Source: Streptomyces sp. (GTDB lineage Bacteria; Actinomycetota; Actinomycetes; Streptomycetales; Streptomycetaceae). From it: a stretch of DNA of 37,330 nucleotides. Below the pieces are notes generated by a model. That model had not been told where the DNA came from, ran no database searches, and saw nothing but the letters and a program-made list of their open reading frames with translations. The stretch spans positions 1 through 37,330 of the forward strand of contig NZ_JAEKKT010000192.1 of assembly GCF_019510245.1 (NCBI RefSeq), in the 5' to 3' direction. Each line of letters opens with the position of its first letter. The first letter of the stretch is position 1. The translations under genes were made by a program, and so were the position numbers. This document shows positions 23,375-30,879 of the stretch, piece by piece.

Positions 23375-23470
23375 CCCGACAGTCCACTTCGCTTCTCTAC
23401 TCAGCAATCTCCTCAACATTTGACCGAGTCCGGGTGCTGCCCGCGACGCGTCCGGAAGGGCAGGTACCCC

Positions 23471-24148
23471 ATGAAACGGGTTACCCGGAACAGTGTGATC
23501 GCCATGGCCGTCGCCTCTGGCGCGATGGCCGTCGCGGGGACGGCCCATGCCGACTCCGCCGCCGAGGGCTCAGCGAGCGGCTCGCCCGGGCTGGCATCCG
23601 GCAACGCCATCCAGTTGCCGGTGGACATCCCGGTGAACGTCTGCGGGAACACCATGGACGTGGTCGGGCTGCTCAACCCCGCGATGGGCAACAAGTGCTC
23701 CAACGAGGGGCACAAGGCGCCGGGGAAGGCGGGCTCCGGCACGTCGGGCCGGGCCACGGCCGACGGAAGCACCCATGACTCGCCGGGAATCCTCTCCGGC
23801 GACCTCGTCCAGGTCCCGGTCCACGTGCCCGTGAACATCAGCGGCAACAGCGCGAACCTGGTGGGTGCCCTCAACCCCGTCTTCGGCAACGAGTCGCGCA
23901 ACGGCTCGGACGACCAGCCCGACACGCCCGCACCGTCCACGCCGCGGGTCCACCACGAGCCGCAGCACCCGGCCAAGGCGTACCCGAGGCGGACCACCGT
24001 GGTGCGGCAGCGGACGACCGACACGCTCGCCCACACCGGCGCGGCCAGCCCCTGGGCACCGGCCGCGGTGAGCCTGGCGTCGCTGGCGGCCGGCGCGGTC
24101 CTCTACCGCCGCTTCCGCCCGGGGACGAGCAGCGCGCCGTACGCCTGA
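23471..24148 (+). CDS. Long chaplin with two chaplin domains and sortase anchor
   Basis: A 225-residue ChpA/B/C-type protein: Sec signal peptide (to HA|DS, ~27), chaplin domain 1 (~38-79; LPVDIPVNVCGNTMDVVGLL then NPAMGNKC), chaplin domain 2 (~101-141; VPVHVPVNISGNSANLVGAL then NPVFGNES), a Pro/His/Arg spacer, and a C-terminal sorting signal with LAHTG, a hydrophobic helix and Arg residues. Long chaplins are sortase-linked to the wall of aerial hyphae and help chaplin fibrils form. Domain 2 lacks both Cys (Ser in each place). AGGGCAGG precedes the ATG. Upstream ATG-like frame start at 23420 is leader. Confidence 0.93.
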   Translation: MKRVTRNSVIAMAVASGAMAVAGTAHADSAAEGSASGSPGLASGNAIQLPVDIPVNVCGNTMDVVGLLNPAMGNKCSNEGHKAPGKAGSGTSGRATADGSTHDSPGILSGDLVQVPVHVPVNISGNSANLVGALNPVFGNESRNGSDDQPDTPAPSTPRVHHEPQHPAKAYPRRTTVVRQRTTDTLAHTGAASPWAPAAVSLASLAAGAVLYRRFRPGTSSAPYA

Positions 24149-24185
24149 GCGCTCCGCCGGGAGTGCCGCGACGTGGCGTCCGCCG

Positions 24186-24529
24186 TCAGCCGGCTGCGGC
24201 GCCGTCGTGGCTGGTCGCGCAGTTCCTCCCCCAGCCTTCGGCCGGGGGTACCCCCAGCGCCCCTGCGGGCGCGCCGGACCCGCACAGTGACCGCAGGGCC
24301 AGCCGCAGCAGGCCCGGTCCGAACGTGACGCGGGTGGCCCCGAGTTCGCCGAGTGCGGCGGGCGAGGGGCCGTCGCCGTCCACACCCCGGCACTCGGCGT
24401 CGCCAGCGCCGGGAAACCGGCCGCGACCAGGGCCCGGGCGCTCGCCGCGTCCCACGGACCGGGCAGCACCAGGGGGTCGGCGGGCAGGCGCCCGTGGTGC
24501 AGCGCCCGGAAGTCCCCGGCCTTGCTCAC
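24186..24529 (-). pseudogene. Isocitrate lyase/PEP mutase-family gene with its middle deleted
   Basis: A GTG at 24529 overlaps the stop of the decarboxylase gene (GTGA) and opens a normal N-terminus (KAGDFRALHHG, LVLPGPWDAASARALVAAGF, ALATPSAGV; 49 residues). This is the first two strands of the ICL/PEP-mutase barrel. At about 24383 the frame breaks, and a different frame continues with the family's C-terminal part (ALGELGATRVTFGPGLLRLA). The usual protein is ~250-280 residues, so most of the barrel, including the catalytic KKC-type loop and Mg ligands, is missing. The 3' end runs into an interspersed repeat. Non-functional remnant. Confidence 0.8.
24211..24270. repeat. Interspersed Streptomyces repeat (GGTCGCGCAGTT ... 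CCTTCGGCCGGGGG)
   Basis: CTGGTCGCGCAGTTC is followed by CTCCCCCAGCCTTCGGCCGG, GTACCCCCA and a GCGCCCCTGCGGGCGC hairpin. Composite of two elements I recognise as very frequent between Streptomyces genes. Sister copies are at 24687, 27225 and, in part, in the ABC ATPase tail. Confidence 0.7.
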
Positions 24530-25050
24530 CCGTGCTGTCCCGGCGTGTAGTGCCCGGGGACCATACGGGTCGTCACGGCGAACCGGTTCCAGGAGTTGAT
24601 CACGATGATCGAGGCGATCAGCTGTGTCAGCTGCACCTCGTCGAAGTGCTTCGCGGCCCGCTCGTAGACCTCGTCGGGCACGAACCCTCCCCCAGACTTC
24701 GTCCGGGAGGTGCCCCCATTCAGCACGGTGACGGCCTCGGTCAGCTCGATCGCGGCGAGCTCCTGCTCGGTGTAGAAGTGCTTCGACTCCTCCCACGCGC
24801 TGAGCTGGACGATGCGCGCGATGCTCTCGCCCGCCGCGAGCGCGTCCTTGGTGTGCATGTCGAGGCAGTACGCACAGTGGTTGAGCTGCGAGGCGCGGAT
24901 CTTCACCAGCTCGAACAGCTTGGCGTCCAGACCCTTACGGGCGGCTCCGTCCAGGCGGACCATCGCCTTGTAGACCTCGGGCGCGTGCTGGGCCCAGGCG
25001 AGGCGGGGGGTGTGCTCGGGGGCGTACTCGGCGTTCTCCTGATTGCTCAT
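24526..25050 (-). CDS. Carboxymuconolactone decarboxylase/AhpD-like protein, repeat inserted
   Basis: A 174-residue member of the CMD/AhpD family. The redox motif CAYCLDMH (Cys-x-x-Cys plus His, residues ~67-74) is intact, with IRASQLN before it and INSWNRFAVTTRMVPG at the C-terminus. Such proteins are usually thiol peroxidase-like. Compared with the paralogue at 26659, it has ~10 extra residues (GGTSRTKSGGG) between AVTVL and VPDEVY. The inserted DNA is a repeat (24687-24718), so the loop is an acquired insertion that keeps the frame. It was coupled to the now broken ICL gene. The start is ATG 25050, by homology; no strong ribosome binding site is evident. Confidence 0.88.
   Translation of the reverse strand: MSNQENAEYAPEHTPRLAWAQHAPEVYKAMVRLDGAARKGLDAKLFELVKIRASQLNHCAYCLDMHTKDALAAGESIARIVQLSAWEESKHFYTEQELAAIELTEAVTVLNGGTSRTKSGGGFVPDEVYERAAKHFDEVQLTQLIASIIVINSWNRFAVTTRMVPGHYTPGQHG
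24687..24718. repeat. Interspersed palindromic repeat inside a coding sequence
   Basis: CTCCCCCAGACTTCGTCCGG followed by GAGGTGCCCCCA matches a palindromic element I know as abundant in Streptomyces intergenic DNA. Here it lies within the decarboxylase gene and is translated. Confidence 0.75.
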
Positions 25051-25097
25051 GGTGCCGACACTAGGTGCCAGGCAGCCCAGGGGTATGGTCCATTTCC

Positions 25098-26606
25098 ATG
25101 GAGAGAACATGGGCCACTCCGCCCACTCCGCCCACTCCGCCCACTCCGCCCACTCCGCCCGCGCCGCCCGCTTCGCGCACTCGGCCCGCTCGGCCCGCTC
25201 GGGTCGCTCTGGGTATCGACCTCCACCTGGAACCGGCGGCCGGTCCGGGCCTGCGCCGCGGGCTGACCGACGCCCTGCGCGAGGCCGTGCGCAGTGGCCG
25301 GCTGCTCCCCGGCACCCGGCTGCCCTCCTCCCGCTCCCTCGCCGCCGACCTGGCCATCGCCCGCAACACGGTCGCCGACGCCTACGCCGACCTGGTCGCC
25401 GAGGGCTGGCTCACCGCCCGGCAGGGCTCCGGCACCCGCGTCGCGACGGGCGTACCGCCGGTGCGGCAGGCGGCGGCCCCCGCGGGGACGGCCGCCCACC
25501 AGCACGCCTACGACCTGCGCGCCGGCTTCCCCGACGTCTCCGCCTTCCCGCGCACCGAGTGGCTGAAGGCCGCCCGCCGCGCCCTCACCGCCGCCCCCAA
25601 CGAGGCCTTCGGCTACGGCGATCCGCGCGGCCGCGCCGAACTGCGCGGCGCGCTCGCCGCCTACCTCGCCCGCGCCCGGGGCGTACGTGCCGACCCCGAC
25701 CGGATCGTGATCTGCTCCGGGTTCAGCCACGGCCTGAGCCTGCTCGGCGAGGTGCTGCGGGCCCGCGGGGCGGACACGGTCGCCGTGGAGTCGTACGGCC
25801 TCGACGAGCACTGGCAGCTGCTGACCGCTGCCGGTCTGCGCCAGGTCCCGCTGCCCTTCGACGGACTCGGCACGGACACCGGGGAGCTGTCCCAGGGGAC
25901 GGCCGCCGTGCTGCTGACCCCCTCCCACCAGTTCCCGATGGGCGTGCCGCTGCACCACGACCGGCGGGCGGCCGTCGTGGACTGGGCGCGGCGCACCGGC
26001 GGCCTGGTTCTGGAGGACGACTACGACGGCGAGTTCCGCTACGACCGCCGGCCCGTCGGCGCCCTCCAGGGCCTCGCCCCCGACGAGGTGGTCTACCTGG
26101 GCACCGCCAGCAAGTCCCTGGCGCCCGGGCTGCGGCTGGCCTGGATGGTGCTGCCGCCGCCCGTGGCCGGGGAGGTGACGGCCGTCAAGGGCGGTGTGGA
26201 CACCTGCGGGGCGCCGGACCAGCTGACACTGGCCGAGTTCATCACCTCCGGCGCCTACGACCGCCACGTCCGCACCGCCCGCTCCCGCTACCGGCGGCGC
26301 CGGGACGCCCTGGTCCGGGCCCTCGCCGAGCGCGCCCCGGCGATCCGGGTCACCGGCATCGCGGCGGGCCTGCACGTCGTGCTGCGGCTGCCGCCCGGCA
26401 CCCAGCACCGGGTGGTCCGGGCCGCCGCGGAACGCGGCCTCGCCGTCGAGGGCCTCACCCCGCGCCACCTCCACCCCGGCGCGGCCACCGCACCCCCGGA
26501 CGCCCTCGTCCTCGGCTACGGCACCCCGCCCGACCACGCCTGGTCGGGCGCGCTGGAGATCCTGTGCGCGGTGCTGTCCGAACCGGCTGTGATCAGCGTC
26601 GCCTGA
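25098..26606 (+). CDS. MocR/PdxR-type regulator (GntR HTH fused to aminotransferase)
   Basis: A 502-residue regulator. After a Pro/Thr repeat (ATPPTPPTPP..., residues ~6-25), a GntR winged HTH spans ~55-120 (LRRGLTDALREAVRSGRLLP, RLPSSRSLAADLAIARNTVA). A class-I aminotransferase-like domain spans ~140-500, with the PLP lysine in YLGTASKSLAPGLRLAW and the Asp/Tyr motif DDYDGEFRY. MocR proteins sense PLP or amino-acid adducts and often repress divergent genes. It is divergent from the decarboxylase at 25050 with only 47 bp between, and precedes a second decarboxylase. No ribosome binding site precedes ATG 25098, and a TATGGT hexamer 8 nt upstream suggests a leaderless mRNA. Confidence 0.9.
   Translation: MERTWATPPTPPTPPTPPTPPAPPASRTRPARPARVALGIDLHLEPAAGPGLRRGLTDALREAVRSGRLLPGTRLPSSRSLAADLAIARNTVADAYADLVAEGWLTARQGSGTRVATGVPPVRQAAAPAGTAAHQHAYDLRAGFPDVSAFPRTEWLKAARRALTAAPNEAFGYGDPRGRAELRGALAAYLARARGVRADPDRIVICSGFSHGLSLLGEVLRARGADTVAVESYGLDEHWQLLTAAGLRQVPLPFDGLGTDTGELSQGTAAVLLTPSHQFPMGVPLHHDRRAAVVDWARRTGGLVLEDDYDGEFRYDRRPVGALQGLAPDEVVYLGTASKSLAPGLRLAWMVLPPPVAGEVTAVKGGVDTCGAPDQLTLAEFITSGAYDRHVRTARSRYRRRRDALVRALAERAPAIRVTGIAAGLHVVLRLPPGTQHRVVRAAAERGLAVEGLTPRHLHPGAATAPPDALVLGYGTPPDHAWSGALEILCAVLSEPAVISVA
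25116..25160 (+). repeat. Five-copy 9-bp tandem repeat in the MocR gene
   Basis: ACTCCGCCC repeated five times without error, then degenerate copies, encodes a (TPP)n run at the N-terminus. Copy changes would keep the frame. Confidence 0.9.
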
Positions 26607-26658
26607 ATTCCCCGACAACCGCCCCCGTAATTCAATTCCGGAGGCTAGAGTCTCTCCC

Positions 26659-27147
26659 ATGAGTAATGGCGATCAGATGAGTCGTGTGGCCCTCAAGAAA
26701 ATCACCCCGGACGTCTCGTCGGCGATGGGTTCCCTGCATGCCGCCGCCGTCACCGCGGCCCAGGACGCCAAGGTCGAACCGGAAATCCTCGAACTGGTCA
26801 GAATCCGCGCCTCCCAGCTGAACGGGTGCGCGTTCTGCCTCGACATGCACACCAAGGACGCTCGCGCGCAGGGCGAGACCGAGCAGCGGATCTATGCCCT
26901 GAACGCCTGGCGGGAGACCCCCTTCTTCAGTGAACGGGAGCGGGCGGCACTGGCGTTGGCCGAGGCCGTGACGTTCGTGGCCGACGGCCACGTGCCGGAC
27001 GCGGTGTACGCCGAGGCCGCCGGGGTCTTCGACGAGGCGCAGGTCGCGGCCCTCGTCTGGGTGGCCGTCGTCATCAACGCGTACAACCGGCTCGCCATTG
27101 CGACGCGGATGGTGCCGGGGGCTTATCAGCCCAAGCCGGCCGAATAA
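26659..27147 (+). CDS. Carboxymuconolactone decarboxylase/AhpD-like protein, second copy
   Basis: A 162-residue CMD/AhpD-family protein with the motif CAFCLDMHTKDA (~53-64), ILELVRIRASQLNG before it, and INAYNRLAIATRMVPGAYQP at the end. It is a clear paralogue of the gene at 24526-25050 and keeps the uninterrupted loop (AVTFVADGHVPD). Probable peroxidase or reductase role using the CxxC pair. It lies 52 bp downstream of the MocR gene. GGAGG is 14 nt before the ATG, rather far. A TAGAGT hexamer 7 nt before the ATG could be a -10 for a leaderless transcript. In-frame ATG 26677 is an alternative. Confidence 0.9.
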   Translation: MSNGDQMSRVALKKITPDVSSAMGSLHAAAVTAAQDAKVEPEILELVRIRASQLNGCAFCLDMHTKDARAQGETEQRIYALNAWRETPFFSERERAALALAEAVTFVADGHVPDAVYAEAAGVFDEAQVAALVWVAVVINAYNRLAIATRMVPGAYQPKPAE

Positions 27148-27163
27148 AAAAACAGCGCGATAT

Positions 27164-27200
27164 CCGGCCCGGTGAATTATTGCCGGGCCGGTTTCTTTTC
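27164..27200 (+). terminator. Intrinsic terminator after the second decarboxylase
   Basis: Arms CCGGCCCGG (27164-27172) and CCGGGCCGG (27183-27191), a 10-nt AT-rich loop, then TTTCTTTTC. Confidence 0.88.
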
Positions 27201-27224
27201 TTTTCGGCTGCGGGTGTGTGGGGG

Positions 27225-27283
27225 GCTGGTCGCGTAGTTCCCCCCCAGCCTTCGGCCGGGGGCCAGCGCCCCTCACGGGGCGC
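27225..27283. repeat. Interspersed Streptomyces repeat, third copy
   Basis: GGCTGGTCGCGTAGTTCCCC, then CCAGCCTTCGGCCGGGGG and a GCGCCCCTCACGGGGCGC hairpin. Same composite as at 24211-24270, here between a terminator and the pabC-like gene. Confidence 0.7.
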
Positions 27284-27288
27284 TATTC

Positions 27289-27309
27289 AGCCGCTAGTTC
27301 ACAGCGGCT
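27289..27309 (-). terminator. Short hairpin at the end of the PABA-type operon
   Basis: AGCCGCT (27289-27295) and AGCGGCT (27303-27309) pair around 7 nt and overlap the last codons of the pabC-like gene; possible terminator, helped by the adjacent repeat hairpin. Confidence 0.45.
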
Positions 27310-28087
27310 CAGGTACCTCCTCGTCGAGCCATTTCCGCCACTCCGGTGCCCGTGCCGCCGTAGCGGCGCCTGCCGGGCCACCCACCCACCGTGTCACCGG
27401 TCTGATCCCATGCAGGGCGTTCACCAGCCACACCTCGCGGTCCGCCAGTTCGGCGAGGGTACGTTCGCGGTGGGCGACACCGATGCCGAGCCGCGCGGCT
27501 CGGTCCTGGATCAGGGCGACCGTCACCCCGGGCAGTACCGGCAGCCGAGGTGGCGGCAGGCACAGGGTGTCGTCCTCCCACCAGAGCAGGCTGGTGGTGG
27601 CCGCCTCCAGGACCACCCCGGACGGGCCCACCAGCACCGCCTCCTGGGCTCCCGCCTCGACCGCCCGGGCGCGCAGCCGGGCCAGGGTGTCCAGGTCGGG
27701 TCCCTTGCGGCGGGGCACGGTGCGCGGGTCGGGCTGGCCGACCGCCCAGACCTCGACCGTGGTGCCGAGCGGTGGCGCGGGCCGCAGCCGCAGCCGCACG
27801 TGGTGGGGGGTGAGTTCGACGCGCGGGAACCACTCGCCGGTGCGGGGCAGCGCGGCCGTCATGGCCCGCCAGAACTCCAGCAGCCGGTGCTCCGGTGGCC
27901 CGTCGCACTCGGCGCAGGACCGCACGAAGCGGTCCCGGTGCCGGTCCAGGCCGCGCACCCTGCCGTCCCGCACCAGCCAGGAGTCCGCGACCAGCAGCCG
28001 CTCACCGGTTCCCGGGTCCTCGACGGGCCGCAGGCCGGCGGCCGGTGACCACGCGAAGACGCCTGCCGTCACGGCCGGTCGTGTCAT
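27299..28087 (-). CDS. pabC: Class IV aminotransferase, probable 4-amino-4-deoxychorismate lyase
   Basis: A 262-residue PLP enzyme of fold type IV. The likely PLP lysine is Lys128 (PRRKGPDLDTLARLRARA), followed by QEAVLVGPSGVVLEAATTSL with the conserved Glu161, and a phosphate-loop region PVLPGVTVALI. Family members include branched-chain aminotransferases and ADC lyase. The presence of an ADC synthase gene in the same operon favours ADC lyase (ADC to p-aminobenzoate plus pyruvate). AAGGAGA precedes the ATG by 4 nt. Last gene of the minus-strand operon, 19 nt after the monooxygenase. Confidence 0.8.
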   Translation of the reverse strand: MTRPAVTAGVFAWSPAAGLRPVEDPGTGERLLVADSWLVRDGRVRGLDRHRDRFVRSCAECDGPPEHRLLEFWRAMTAALPRTGEWFPRVELTPHHVRLRLRPAPPLGTTVEVWAVGQPDPRTVPRRKGPDLDTLARLRARAVEAGAQEAVLVGPSGVVLEAATTSLLWWEDDTLCLPPPRLPVLPGVTVALIQDRAARLGIGVAHRERTLAELADREVWLVNALHGIRPVTRWVGGPAGAATAARAPEWRKWLDEEVPEPL

Positions 28088-28106
28088 GACTTCTCCTTCG
28101 CCGTGC

Positions 28107-29285
28107 TCAGTATCTCCGGCCCGACAGCGCCGGTGCCCCGCCCCGCGGCCCGTACGGGGCGTGCTCCAGCCAGGACCCGCAGGACGGCAGGACCGGCGCC
28201 AGCGCCGCCGCCGCGCGCTGCCGCAGCCGGATGATCCGGCGCCGGGGCCGCAGATGGTCCAGGGCGGCCCCGGCCGCCTCGCTGTTGAAGAGCGCGGCGG
28301 CGCGCCGTACCGCCGCGTAGTCCGCCACCGTGCCGTTCGCGATCGCCTCCGCCGCGGCCGCCGCGTCCGCGATCCCGCTGTTCATGCCCCGCGCACCGAA
28401 GGGCGGGAAGAGGTGTGCGGCCTCCCCGGCGAGCAGTACCCGCCCGTGCGGGTCGGTGAAGGAGGCCGCGACCTTGCGCAGGAAGCGGTACGTCGACACC
28501 CACAGGATCCGGTCCGCGTACTCGTCGTGTCCCCCGCCCACCACGCCGGGCAGCCAGCGGCGGACGGCCTCCTCGGTGCCGTACTCCTCCGCCCGGTCGT
28601 GGGCGTGGCACTGGAGGTCCACCTGGAAGCCCCCGGTGAACGGCACCCGCATCACACTGCGACCGCCGACGCCGGGGTGCTCGTAGTGGAAGACCCGTTC
28701 GAGGGGCAGTTCGGCGCCCGGCCGGTCCGCCACGTCGACGACCACGTGGAAGCCCTCACCGTGCGTGCCCTCCATGGGGATGCCGAGCCCGGCCCGGACG
28801 GCGGACCGGGCGCCGTCCGCCGCGATCACGTACCCGCACTCCAGCTCCCTGCCGTCCGCGCAGCTCAGGGCGGCGCCCGTGGCGGTGGTACGGACGCCGA
28901 TCACGCGTGCGTTCCACACGGACTCCACGCCCGCCGCCGCGCAGGCGTCCCGCAGGAAGCGCTCGGTGTCGACCTGGCGCAGGCTGGTGAAGGGCGGCCG
29001 GCCGGACGGGGCCGGGAAGGTGCGGGAGTACACCTCCCGGCCCCGGTACAGGGTCCGTCTGGTGTGCCAGGTCCGGCCGTACGAGGTGATCGCCTCGGCC
29101 AGCCCGGGCCGCATCCCGTCGAGCAGCGCGAGGGTCTCGCGGTGCACGAACAGGGCCCGGCTGCCCGGCCGTTCGCGGTCCTCGGGGTCCGCCTCCAGGA
29201 GCATCACCGGCAGTCCGTGCGCGCGCAGTGCCAGCGCCGCCGACAGGCCCACCGGCCCGGCGCCGACCACCACGACCGGGGTCAC
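28107..29285 (-). CDS. FAD-dependent aromatic monooxygenase
   Basis: A 392-residue group A flavoprotein hydroxylase. The N-terminal Rossmann motif is VVVVGAGPVGLSAALAL with the ribose-binding Glu31. The middle domain has DGARSAVRAGLGI, and the second FAD motif is LLAGEAAHLFPPFGARGMN (~281-299), in which the usual GDAAH Asp is Glu. Relatives hydroxylate phenols and benzoates, some with loss of carboxylate. In this operon a p-aminobenzoate- or CoA-ester-derived substrate is plausible, including decarboxylative hydroxylation to a p-aminophenol, but that is inference. GTG 29285 overlaps the upstream ligase stop (GTGA), so it is coupled. Confidence 0.85.
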   Translation of the reverse strand: MTPVVVVGAGPVGLSAALALRAHGLPVMLLEADPEDRERPGSRALFVHRETLALLDGMRPGLAEAITSYGRTWHTRRTLYRGREVYSRTFPAPSGRPPFTSLRQVDTERFLRDACAAAGVESVWNARVIGVRTTATGAALSCADGRELECGYVIAADGARSAVRAGLGIPMEGTHGEGFHVVVDVADRPGAELPLERVFHYEHPGVGGRSVMRVPFTGGFQVDLQCHAHDRAEEYGTEEAVRRWLPGVVGGGHDEYADRILWVSTYRFLRKVAASFTDPHGRVLLAGEAAHLFPPFGARGMNSGIADAAAAAEAIANGTVADYAAVRRAAALFNSEAAGAALDHLRPRRRIIRLRQRAAAALAPVLPSCGSWLEHAPYGPRGGAPALSGRRY

Positions 29286-30841
29286 GCGCGGACACCCGCC
29301 GCCAGCATCCGGGTGATCTCCACCCGCTTCACCTTCCAGGTCGCCGTCATCGGCAGCTCCTCGAACCGCCACTGCCGCGGCTCCGCCATCGCCGGCAGGT
29401 CGGCGGTCGCCGCCCGCCAGCGCTCCGGGTCCAGCGGCCGTTCCCCGCGGACGCACACCACCGGGACCGGCTCCCGGTCCGCGCCCGGCACGATGACCAC
29501 CTCACGCAGTTCCTCCAGCCGGTCCATGAGGGTGTCCTCGACCTCCAGGTTGCTGTGCACGGAGTCGATCCGGTCGACCTCGCGGTCGATCAGGTACAGC
29601 GCGCCCGTCCGGCTCCGGTAGCCCATGTCGCCCATCTGCCACCACTCGCCGTCCAGCTGGCGCTCGTACTGGTCGCGAGCGCCGAGGTAGGTGAGGATGC
29701 GGCCCCGGGTGCGGGCCTCGATCCGGCCGGGCGTGCCGGGCGCGGCGGGCTGCCCGTCGGGGCCGGTGACGCGGACGCGGGTGAAGCCCGGGATGCCGAT
29801 CCCGACCCGTCGCCCGTCCGCACGGGACACGCTGCGCCGCGTGAACCACTGGAAGGCGACCGGTCCGGTCTCGCTCTGCCCGTACAGCTGGAGCAGCCAC
29901 GGGCTGCGCCGCTTCGAGGCGTCGAGCAGCCGCCGTACCGTGCGCGGGTGGATGGCGTCGAACGTCGAGCCGTACGACTTCACGCGCGACAGCGGGGCGC
30001 CGGGCGCGTCGGCCAGCTCCTCCCAGAGCACGAAGGTGTTGGGGTGGGTCTCGACGATGCCGGGGCGGTGCCGGGCCAGCATCGGGCCGACCTTCGCCGG
30101 GTCCGGGTCGGTGATCAGCAGCAGCGGGCTGCCGTAGTGCAGCAGGACGCCGAGCAGGTGGTAGAAGCGGGAGTGCACGAAGGACATGTGCAGGGCCGCG
30201 ACCTCGCCGCGGGTGGGCCAGCCCATCGCCTGCTGCGGGACCAGCCGGTTCCACATGGTGTGCGGGCAGTGCACGGCGAGCTTGGGGATGCCGGTGGTGC
30301 CGGAGCTGTGGGTGATCAGGGCGGCCTCGCGCGGGTGCAGCCGGATCGCCGGCGGGAGCTCGGCGCCGGTGTGCTCCGCCAGGGACACCACGCCGGGCAC
30401 GCTGTCGACGGTGAGGGTCTGCCGGACCAGCCCCTTGACCTCCAGCCCGGCCAGTTTCGCCGCGTCCGTGACCAGCCACGGCTGCTGGAGCCAGCCGAGC
30501 AGCTTGCCGACCACCTCGCCGGCCAGCGCGGGGGAGAGCAGCACCGGCACCGCGCCGATCCTGGAGGCCGCGCAGGTCAGCAGCACGATGTCGACGTTGT
30601 CGGTCTTGTGCACGACGACCTGTTCGGCCGGCCGTACGCCGGCCGCCCACAGACGCGCCGACAGTTCCTCGACCGCGTCGGCGAGTTCCCCGTAGTTCAG
30701 GCGGACCCCGAGGTCCGGGTGGGTGTCCAGGGGACGGTCCAGGGTGACGAACACCCCGCCGTGCCGGTCGGCCGCCCGCCGGAACAGCGGGCCGAGGTAG
30801 AACCCGCGGTCGCCGACGAGGGACACCTGCGACTCCTGCAT
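29282..30841 (-). CDS. AMP-forming acyl/aryl-CoA synthetase 1
   Basis: A 519-residue adenylate-forming enzyme. Motifs: phosphate loop ITHSSGTTGIPKLAV, A5 LQLYGQSETGPV, A7 QMGDMGYRSR, and the C-terminal catalytic Lys in ATWKVKRVEI. It would activate a carboxylic acid as an adenylate and transfer it to CoA or another acceptor. The acid pocket cannot be read by eye. AGGAA lies before the ATG at 30841. The gene follows the other ligase by 38 nt and overlaps the monooxygenase. Possible roles are loading a fatty or short acid onto the PABA-derived amine, or acting on the aromatic acid. Confidence 0.85.
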   Translation of the reverse strand: MQESQVSLVGDRGFYLGPLFRRAADRHGGVFVTLDRPLDTHPDLGVRLNYGELADAVEELSARLWAAGVRPAEQVVVHKTDNVDIVLLTCAASRIGAVPVLLSPALAGEVVGKLLGWLQQPWLVTDAAKLAGLEVKGLVRQTLTVDSVPGVVSLAEHTGAELPPAIRLHPREAALITHSSGTTGIPKLAVHCPHTMWNRLVPQQAMGWPTRGEVAALHMSFVHSRFYHLLGVLLHYGSPLLLITDPDPAKVGPMLARHRPGIVETHPNTFVLWEELADAPGAPLSRVKSYGSTFDAIHPRTVRRLLDASKRRSPWLLQLYGQSETGPVAFQWFTRRSVSRADGRRVGIGIPGFTRVRVTGPDGQPAAPGTPGRIEARTRGRILTYLGARDQYERQLDGEWWQMGDMGYRSRTGALYLIDREVDRIDSVHSNLEVEDTLMDRLEELREVVIVPGADREPVPVVCVRGERPLDPERWRAATADLPAMAEPRQWRFEELPMTATWKVKRVEITRMLAAGVRA

Positions 30842-30879
30842 GGGGACGTTCCTTTCGGTCGGGTCGGTCGGGACCGGGG

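Noticed and set aside
25116..25160. Tandem array considered as a CRISPR or minisatellite
   Set aside because: 9-bp unit with no spacers, in frame within the MocR gene; a coding TPP repeat.
27180..29621. 813-residue plus-strand frame opposite the pabC and monooxygenase genes
   Set aside because: No motifs and the opposite strand encodes two recognised enzymes with ribosome binding sites and coupling.
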